From Nanobdellota archaeon (GTDB lineage: Archaea > Nanoarchaeota > Nanoarchaeia > Parvarchaeales > Parvarchaeaceae): a stretch of DNA of 6,819 nt. Under the pieces are notes generated by a model. That model saw nothing but the letters and a program-made list of their open reading frames with translations, was not told the origin of the DNA and did no database searches. Location of the stretch: the NCBI GenBank assembly GCA_021852135.1, contig JAJZOB010000042.1:1-6819 (forward strand), written 5' to 3'. Numbering within the stretch: the stretch's first letter is position 1; each line of letters begins with the position of its first letter. Both the position numbers and the translations under genes were made by a program. Below, piece by piece: positions 1-5,206 of the stretch.

Positions 1-2
1 CG

Positions 3-458
3 TTATCAGGCATACTTACAATAGTAGGAAACATTTCAATATTGACGTTTAACTCGCAGAATGTTTTAAGTGCAGCCGCTAGTACAAGCAATTCAACAAC
101 ACTGCAATATTTAAGTCTTGCATTAAATGGCATTTCAAGCGTAAAAAATGGAGTAATTATCCTTGGCCCTCTTCTTATAATTGCAGGAATCTTTATGATA
201 ATTGCAGCTTTTTACCTTAAATCAAAAAACAGAGAAACAAGAAACTTTGGAACATTCTTGGTTTTTCTTTTTAGTATTTTTGCCCTGCTTGGATTTTTAG
301 TATATATTCCATTTAACTCTCTTTCTGTTTTGATTTTGGTTTATTTCCCTCTTACTACACTTGGAAGCATAACATACATTTTGATGGTAATATACATGAT
401 AGTAGGGATAATAACGGGCGCACTTGCTTTATTGAGAGATAAAAGATATTTATCCTAA
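3..458 (+). CDS. Small multi-pass membrane protein, 5' partial, function unknown
   Basis: The frame is open from the window edge, so the true start lies upstream; 151 residues are visible. The TTG at 42 falls inside what looks like a first membrane segment and is unlikely to be the start. The visible part reads: the end of a hydrophobic segment (residues 1-17), a Ser/Thr/Asn-rich polar stretch with one N-S-T sequon (about 18-35), then strongly hydrophobic segments at about 49-72, 82-105 and 107-144. The last is long enough for one or two crossings. The loop between the second and third segments (KSKNRETRN) and the tail (RDKRYLS) are basic, so by the positive-inside rule both are probably cytoplasmic and the polar N-terminal loop is outside. 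No catalytic motif, cysteine pair or known family signature is visible. It ends 20 bases before the CBS gene on the same strand, so the two could be co-transcribed. I do not recognise the family. Confidence 0.75.
   Translation, partial: LSGILTIVGNISILTFNSQNVLSAAASTSNSTTLQYLSLALNGISSVKNGVIILGPLLIIAGIFMIIAAFYLKSKNRETRNFGTFLVFLFSIFALLGFLVYIPFNSLSVLILVYFPLTTLGSITYILMVIYMIVGIITGALALLRDKRYLS
441..455 (+). promoter_or_regulatory. Possible TATA-like box for the CBS gene
   Basis: An AT-rich stretch (aaaagatatttatcc) at the very end of the preceding gene is centred about 30 bases before the ATG at 479. That is the spacing expected for an archaeal TATA box driving a leaderless or nearly leaderless transcript. 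No Shine-Dalgarno sequence precedes the ATG. In such AT-rich DNA similar strings arise by chance, and read-through from the upstream gene is an equally good explanation. Confidence 0.3.
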
Positions 459-478
459 AAAATACTTGAATAAAGACT

Positions 479-1564
479 ATGAACAACGCAAAGATAATGA
501 CAAAAAAAGTCGTGACAGTAGAAACTAACACCAGCATAGAAAAAGCTCTTGAATTAATGGACTCAAGAAAGATAAAGGAATTACCAGTAGTGCAGAATAA
601 AAAATATGTAGGTTTAATAATTTACTACGACATCCTGTCAAGAGATGTCAACAAAAACATGAAAGCTAGCGATTTTATGAAAAAAGCGCCGGCTGTTCTG
701 CCAAAAGACAGCATAGGCAAAACAATAAGCATAATGCAGGATTCTGGAGTTGGAGCTCTGCCAGTAATAGATGAAGACAAAAAAGTAATAGGGATAGTTT
801 CTGATTTTGATGTATTGAAACTTTTGATAAACGACAGAATATTTGATTCTTTTAAGGTTGAAGATGTAGTTATAAGACGCTTTCCGATACTTAGAACAGA
901 TGACACAATTGGAAGAGCACAAAAATTAGCAGCAATGAACAGAATTGATAACCTTCCGATAATAGATAATTTTGGCAAACTTCTTGGACAAGTTTCAACG
1001 TCTGATATCTTAAGCTACATTTTTGAGAAGAAGCTGACTAAAACTAGAGGCAAAAAGGACCCGCATAGGGATGAAAAGCTGCCTACTGAAAGAAACATAA
1101 TGGAGATAGCTAAATCAGAAATACCTAAGCTAAATCTTACTTTGAACCTAAGAAGAGCACTTGAACTCATGCTTAGCTCAAAGATAAAAAGTGGTATAGT
1201 TATAGACAATAACAGTAAACCCGTCGGAATACTAAGCAGGCTTAAGATTCTAGACTTATTAAATGGAAAAAACATAGGAGAAAATACAGATTTGACGATT
1301 TCTGGGGATTATGATTGGGACTTTGTAATTTTAGTAAGAACTGAAATAAACAAGAGGGAAAAGTTTCTTGTTAATTCCGCCGGTATAAAAAGCATAAGAA
1401 TAAACGTGAAGAGAATAAAGAAGGCTCCAAATCAATACCAGATAAACATGCTTGCAATAGGCAAAAAGAGATATAATATAAAGGTAGATGGCATAACAAA
1501 AGAGATGATATTTGAAGAGATAATAGACAAACTTGACAGTGCTTTAGAAAGAATCAAAGATTAA
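479..1564 (+). CDS. Four-CBS-domain protein with C-terminal HPF/RaiA-like domain; possible ribosome hibernation factor
   Basis: The 361-residue protein holds four CBS domains at about 4-56, 63-118, 126-184 and 206-263. Each shows the usual pattern: a Met-containing start (IMTKKVVTV, FMKKAPAVLP), a helix, then V-I/V-D/N plus a G-I/L-hydrophobic-S/Y-x-x-D/K-I/V-L turn (PVIDEDKKVIGIVSDFDVL; PIIDNFGKLLGQVSTSDIL). Such tandem pairs form Bateman modules that usually bind adenine nucleotides or SAM. A basic hydrophilic linker (about 184-205) separates CBS3 from CBS4. Residues 272-361 are not CBS; their predicted order is strand, long helix, three strands, C-terminal helix. The end (MIFEEIIDKLDSALERIK) resembles the closing helix of HPF/RaiA proteins. 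CBS proteins have been reported as archaeal ribosome hibernation factors, so nucleotide-gated ribosome binding is a reasonable guess. No enzyme domain, transporter or DNA-binding motif is seen. The ATG at 479 is chosen because the first CBS strand begins within seven residues of it. Confidence 0.93.
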   Translation: MNNAKIMTKKVVTVETNTSIEKALELMDSRKIKELPVVQNKKYVGLIIYYDILSRDVNKNMKASDFMKKAPAVLPKDSIGKTISIMQDSGVGALPVIDEDKKVIGIVSDFDVLKLLINDRIFDSFKVEDVVIRRFPILRTDDTIGRAQKLAAMNRIDNLPIIDNFGKLLGQVSTSDILSYIFEKKLTKTRGKKDPHRDEKLPTERNIMEIAKSEIPKLNLTLNLRRALELMLSSKIKSGIVIDNNSKPVGILSRLKILDLLNGKNIGENTDLTISGDYDWDFVILVRTEINKREKFLVNSAGIKSIRINVKRIKKAPNQYQINMLAIGKKRYNIKVDGITKEMIFEEIIDKLDSALERIKD

Positions 1565-4500
1565 AAGGAAAGAAGAGACGTTTGCTTTTCTATCTTTTCT
1601 CCAAATATACTATTCAATTCAACGTCCAGCAAATGAAGCTCATCTGCGAGATACTGGGAAATGTGATACTTTTGTGCTATGTTTAATGAGATTGAAAGAT
1701 ATTTCTTTATATTTCCTTCGCTGGAAGTAAGCACAAGATTGCCTCCGCATTTCAAACATTTTCCAATAAGAGGAGCTCTCCTGTATCTTTCATTGCATTT
1801 AACGCATCTGAATTCCTGAGTTCCGAATCTACGCAAGTTTCCTTTTATGTCCTTTATAAAATGCCTGTCTATTATTATTTTTGCAACATCTGAAACATCT
1901 ACTGCCCTTATTTTTTCCTGCAACGACATCTGTGCCGATACTTTTTCAAGCATCGTTCCCAGAGTTTTATAAGATGAAACATTAACACCGTCGTTTATAT
2001 CCTCTGTATCATGTGTAAAGAATATTGTTTTATAAGGATCACTGAAAATATCCTTTACCTGCATTATTTTAACGTCGGAAGGCTTGGCATAATTCAATGT
2101 AGCTTCATAAAACTCTACAGGGTATTTATCCACGATATCCAGGTTATATGCCTCGGAATCTATGCTTTCAAGGTCAAGCTTTGATGAGATAACTAAAGGA
2201 GAGTCCATATACCTTGCGCCTCTTGAATCAGGAAGCAAACCTCTGTCAAAATTAAGCAACATGTCTGTTAAAAGCATAAGCGCAGCTTCATCTCCATCGC
2301 AGTTCCTACGCATTGCAGCGTGGAAAAAGGGGTGTGCAAACAGACCCTGTGTTTTTGAGAAACCTATTATTCTGCCAACAGTCCCAGAAGAAGTATGTGG
2401 AGCTAAACCTATAACTAGCTTTCCTACTAAATCCTCTCTAGAACTTACGTTCATTATTCTTTCTACATGATAGTACTTTGTTAAAAGTTCATCTATAAAC
2501 TTTGATACTCTTGAAAAAACTTCTGCTGCGTTTTCATTCATGTCTCCAAAAGTCGGTAGAATTATATCCTGCTGCTTCAACTGAAGAATTTGTTCCTTAT
2601 TCTCAAGCTCCTTACCATAGATATCATGTGTATACCCTAGTTCTTTAAGTCTGCTTATGCTTGTGCCAACTTCTTTTGGCTTGAAATGAGTTATTGGTAC
2701 TTCTATCGCATCAAATCTGATTGTTCCATCTTTATTGACGTTTAAATTATTAATTGCGCGGAGTATACCTTTTTCCAAAGGTTCTATGTCACCGTTTGAA
2801 TTGAAAACGCCTTTGACTCCTTTTATTACAGCAGGCCTGTCTTTTATGTCAAGTTTGTTAAATGCCCTATCAAGGTATTCTTTTAAGATTATCTTCTGCT
2901 TTGCTTTTTGAACAGTTGACTTACCATGATGAAACATATCTGTTGTTTTAGTCCCGCATATTCTGCAGTACCTTATTCTTTTTGTTTCTGAACCGCATAT
3001 ATCACACTTTGCAAATATACTTTCTTTTTTACAGTTCTCACAGTAGAAAAGCCCATATTCTGCAAGGACTGTTTCTTTTTGAGCAGCGACGATTATATTC
3101 CTAGACGCACCGCCACTTTCTCCTATTGGAAATATAACGTTTGGATTTGTATCCATTTCCCGCATCTTTGCCTTTTCCGGCCTGCCAAGCCTCCCGCCTA
3201 TGAAGGTACCCGCTATATCCCTTATTTTCAATCCGGATATGCTGCTCAAAAGTTCCAAATTCGAGAAATTTTGGCCGATTTTCAAAAGTATCATATCAAA
3301 ACTATAGTTTCCGTATCCAATAGTAAACAGAAACGAATCCGCATTGTCTATCACTATGCTGTTTCCTTTTACGTAATGCTCTATAGCTATAATTTCAAGC
3401 GTTCTTTTTATTGCAGTACCAAATGGCAGTATAAGTATTTTGTATGCAGACCCAGGTATTTCATTTTGATACTCTATTTTTGCATTTGAATTGACATATT
3501 CTATAAGCTCTGTAAGTTGCTTGTAACTTATCTGTGACCAGAAATAAAGGAATTTTGGATGAAGGGGAATTGAGTACTTTAATGAAAAATCCCTGTATTC
3601 GGAGAAACTGCTGAGTGTCTTGGCTTCTTTTACTGCGATTTCGCCTTTACTTTCAGTTATTCTATCCCACCATTCGCTTACAAAAGGAGAAGGCATTAAC
3701 AGATGTCCTTGCTCTGAAAAGTCTCCGTAATTAAACAGTATATCCCCTATATATAGTATTTCTTCTATTTCATTAAGGAACTGCTCTGACTGTTTAACTG
3801 TGTTTATTCTCTTTACAGAGCCGTTCTTCAGCTTTACTATTGGTCCTTCGATTGTTGAGCAAGGGGTTACAGCACATGCCTTTCCTGGAAGCTCTACCCT
3901 TAATTGAGAGCCAGTAGCAATGAAATTAGAAAGTATTCTGTTTGTAGCTGGATTTATTGAAGCGGCAGCAAGTCCCGAAGTTCTGCTTCTCCCATAACGT
4001 AACCTGAATCCTCCACTCGTAAGCGGATACGAAAAAACCGGCCTTCCGGCTGCTAATTCTTCGAGGTAACGATAGTTCGGCAGAACCTTCTGCGTAGTAT
4101 TGTTTTCCTTTTCAGTTTCGCTCTTCTCTGCGTGTGAAAGCTCTTTTAGTTTTAAGTAATCAGGCAAAAATGCAAAATCCTCTTCTATCTTATAATTTTT
4201 TGCAAAGCCTTTCATTAGTTTGTTTACCTTGTTTGATTTCTGCGCAAATCCCTCGCAAAGTACTAAACACATACCGCCTCTTATCCTGTTGGTTTTTATC
4301 CTAGGCAGGTCTTTGTATGCAGATACTTCCCTCTCACTTGTTGGATCACCTTCAATCTCTATAGGTATATTTTTAAGCAGTAAATCCAGTTCATTTAAAC
4401 TTGGAAGGTACTGCAGCCTGGCTTCATAATCATTATAATCTGTGACTTCAACTTTTATTCTGCTTATCTCCTGTTCTGTTGCATCGTATTTACCGTATCC

Positions 4501-4992
4501 AAAGTTAGCTCTAAGAGCATCTGCTATAACTACAACTGATGCCGCAGCAGTACCTCCTGCCCCCCTTATTGGACCGCCGAAATGGCATGCGAAGTATTCC
4601 TTTCCATCCATTCTTTTCTTAAATTCGAGTTTTACGAAACCCTCTAATGGCGCAGAAACTATTGCGGCAGTTATGTAAGCAAGCCCTACTCTTATACCCA
4701 TTTCTATAGCATCATGTATATTTTCAAATTTAACGAACTTTGACTCAGCGGTAGCGATTGCACTGTCTATAGCAACTCTCCAGTCATTCGGCCCGTATTT
4801 CTTTTCTGCTTCCCTTATGAAATCTGCCAGGCCGCTCTTTATCAGCTTTGGATTTAAAACAGAAAGCAAACCTTCTATTCTGTCTGCAACATCTGAAGCT
4901 AAAGGTATGTTTACAGGCTTTAATCTCCCTATAAGCTCATATTGTTTTTTTACCTCTGTAGTTATTTGATTGTGATAAGAATCTTTTTCCAT
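1561..4992 (-). CDS. polC: DNA polymerase D large (catalytic) subunit DP2
   Basis: This is the catalytic subunit of the archaeal replicative polymerase PolD, which works with the exonuclease subunit DP1 (not in this window) and PCNA. It has 1143 residues, slightly shorter than the roughly 1260 of Pyrococcus DP2, and looks complete. Seen in order: the conserved N-terminal FGGPIRGAGGTAAA (138-151); a charged, poorly conserved insert (about 286-303); YPLTSGGFRLRYGRSRTSG (322-340); GRLGRPEKAK (600-609) then FPIGESGG; a cysteine cluster C651, C654, C663, C666, C676, C679 that probably holds zinc; the active-site NCDGDE (897-902), whose D899 and D901 correspond to the metal-binding aspartates of the double-psi beta-barrel catalytic centre; and a C-terminal zinc finger C1063, C1066, C1079, C1082. 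The chain ends in QTSLLSF, a PCNA-binding (PIP-like) motif. No intein interrupts the active-site motif, a common insertion point in this gene. The ATG at 4992 has no Shine-Dalgarno site. Its stop overlaps that of the convergent CBS gene. Confidence 0.98.
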   Translation of the reverse strand: MEKDSYHNQITTEVKKQYELIGRLKPVNIPLASDVADRIEGLLSVLNPKLIKSGLADFIREAEKKYGPNDWRVAIDSAIATAESKFVKFENIHDAIEMGIRVGLAYITAAIVSAPLEGFVKLEFKKRMDGKEYFACHFGGPIRGAGGTAAASVVVIADALRANFGYGKYDATEQEISRIKVEVTDYNDYEARLQYLPSLNELDLLLKNIPIEIEGDPTSEREVSAYKDLPRIKTNRIRGGMCLVLCEGFAQKSNKVNKLMKGFAKNYKIEEDFAFLPDYLKLKELSHAEKSETEKENNTTQKVLPNYRYLEELAAGRPVFSYPLTSGGFRLRYGRSRTSGLAAASINPATNRILSNFIATGSQLRVELPGKACAVTPCSTIEGPIVKLKNGSVKRINTVKQSEQFLNEIEEILYIGDILFNYGDFSEQGHLLMPSPFVSEWWDRITESKGEIAVKEAKTLSSFSEYRDFSLKYSIPLHPKFLYFWSQISYKQLTELIEYVNSNAKIEYQNEIPGSAYKILILPFGTAIKRTLEIIAIEHYVKGNSIVIDNADSFLFTIGYGNYSFDMILLKIGQNFSNLELLSSISGLKIRDIAGTFIGGRLGRPEKAKMREMDTNPNVIFPIGESGGASRNIIVAAQKETVLAEYGLFYCENCKKESIFAKCDICGSETKRIRYCRICGTKTTDMFHHGKSTVQKAKQKIILKEYLDRAFNKLDIKDRPAVIKGVKGVFNSNGDIEPLEKGILRAINNLNVNKDGTIRFDAIEVPITHFKPKEVGTSISRLKELGYTHDIYGKELENKEQILQLKQQDIILPTFGDMNENAAEVFSRVSKFIDELLTKYYHVERIMNVSSREDLVGKLVIGLAPHTSSGTVGRIIGFSKTQGLFAHPFFHAAMRRNCDGDEAALMLLTDMLLNFDRGLLPDSRGARYMDSPLVISSKLDLESIDSEAYNLDIVDKYPVEFYEATLNYAKPSDVKIMQVKDIFSDPYKTIFFTHDTEDINDGVNVSSYKTLGTMLEKVSAQMSLQEKIRAVDVSDVAKIIIDRHFIKDIKGNLRRFGTQEFRCVKCNERYRRAPLIGKCLKCGGNLVLTSSEGNIKKYLSISLNIAQKYHISQYLADELHLLDVELNSIFGEKIEKQTSLLSF
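1581..1600 (+). terminator. Possible T-rich termination region for the CBS gene
   Basis: The 20 bases tttgcttttctatcttttct begin 17 bases after the CBS stop and are rich in T on the + strand, as archaeal intrinsic terminators are; there is no stem-loop. They lie inside the last codons of polC on the other strand, so the base bias could also just reflect coding for Lys and Glu near its C-terminus. Confidence 0.25.
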
Positions 4993-4998
4993 ATTAAC

Positions 4999-5027
4999 TA
5001 AAATAATATAACTTGCACAATTAAAAC
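4999..5027 (-). promoter_or_regulatory. Possible promoter elements for polC
   Basis: Reading the - strand, two AT-rich strings precede the polC ATG: TTTTAATT, about 28-35 bases upstream and at the spacing expected of a TATA box for a leaderless mRNA, and TTATATTATTTTA, only about 7-19 bases upstream and so too close unless a downstream start is used. No purine-rich ribosome site is present. polC could instead be transcribed through from the tRNA gene 59 bases upstream. Confidence 0.25.
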
Positions 5028-5035
5028 ATTATTGC

Positions 5036-5048
5036 TAAAAACAAATAA
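5036..5048 (-). terminator. Possible T-tract terminator after tRNA-His
   Basis: Just downstream of the tRNA 3' end the - strand reads TTATTTGTTTTTA, including a run of five T. Short T-tracts are the usual archaeal intrinsic termination signal. If it works, the tRNA transcript ends here and polC needs its own promoter. There is no hairpin beyond the tRNA itself. Confidence 0.35.
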
Positions 5049-5051
5049 GTG

Positions 5052-5125
5052 GGCCGCGAAGGGGATTTGAACCCCTGTCTAAAGGGCCACAGCCTTTTGT
5101 TCTGCCTAGCTAAACTATCGCGGCC
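5052..5125 (-). tRNA. tRNA-His (anticodon GTG) with encoded G-1
   Basis: The - strand folds as a full cloverleaf. The acceptor stem GCCGCGA pairs with TCGCGGC over seven base pairs. U8 and A9 follow; the D-stem is GTTT/GAAC (with one U13-G22 wobble) around a loop holding G18G19. The anticodon stem AAAGG/CCTTT is perfect with loop CTGTGGC, giving anticodon GTG (5090-5088). The variable loop is four bases, and the T-arm AGGGG/CCCCT encloses TTCAAAT. An extra G at 5125 faces C73 at 5052. The G-1:C73 pair is the identity element read by histidyl-tRNA synthetase and independently confirms the assignment. The 3' CCA is not encoded (CAC follows C73), so it must be added by CCA-adding enzyme. The seven-base anticodon loop rules out an intron at the usual site. 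Confidence 0.97.
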
Positions 5126-5133
5126 ATTTTGCA

Positions 5134-5166
5134 TTAAATATATTAAATCAGTATTATATTATTAAT
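5134..5166 (-). promoter_or_regulatory. AT-rich promoter region of tRNA-His
   Basis: Two TATA-like strings occur upstream of the tRNA on its strand: TTAATAATATAATA (5166-5153), centred about 34 bases before the mature 5' end, which would give a short leader for RNase P to remove, and TTTAATATATTTAA (5147-5134), which is nearer than expected for a TATA box. The first has the better spacing. Assignment rests on position and composition only. Confidence 0.4.
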
Positions 5167-5170
5167 AGTT

Positions 5171-5184
5171 GATATATAATTATA
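5171..5184 (+). promoter_or_regulatory. TATA-like box of alaS
   Basis: The string gatatataattata is centred about 30 bases before the alaS ATG at 5207, so transcription would begin at or a few bases before the start codon. This fits a leaderless mRNA, in line with the absence of a Shine-Dalgarno sequence. It lies next to the presumed TATA box of the divergent tRNA-His gene. Confidence 0.5.
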
Positions 5185-5206
5185 GTCCAGTAAGCAGATA
5201 AATATT

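Noticed and set aside
42..44. TTG as the start codon of the first gene
   Set aside because: The frame stays open to the window edge and the upstream codons continue a hydrophobic segment, so the gene more likely starts outside the window.
625..978. Open frame of 117 codons on the - strand within the CBS gene
   Set aside because: It is antisense to clear CBS domains 1-3 and its Ser/Ile/Leu-rich translation mirrors the coding strand.
479..1564. The CBS protein as IMP dehydrogenase or a chloride channel/transporter fragment
   Set aside because: There is no TIM-barrel sequence and no membrane segment; the protein is made of CBS domains plus one small soluble domain.
3079..3489. Open frame of 136 codons on the + strand opposite polC
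   Set aside because: It lies wholly antisense to conserved DP2 sequence, its translation is compositionally odd (many Tyr, Phe, Ile) and it shows no motif; an overlap artefact.
5052..5125. tRNA with the first acceptor base at 5125 and an A10-A25 mismatch
   Set aside because: Shifting by one base, so that 5125 is G-1, gives U8-A9, a properly paired D-stem and agreement with the GTG anticodon.
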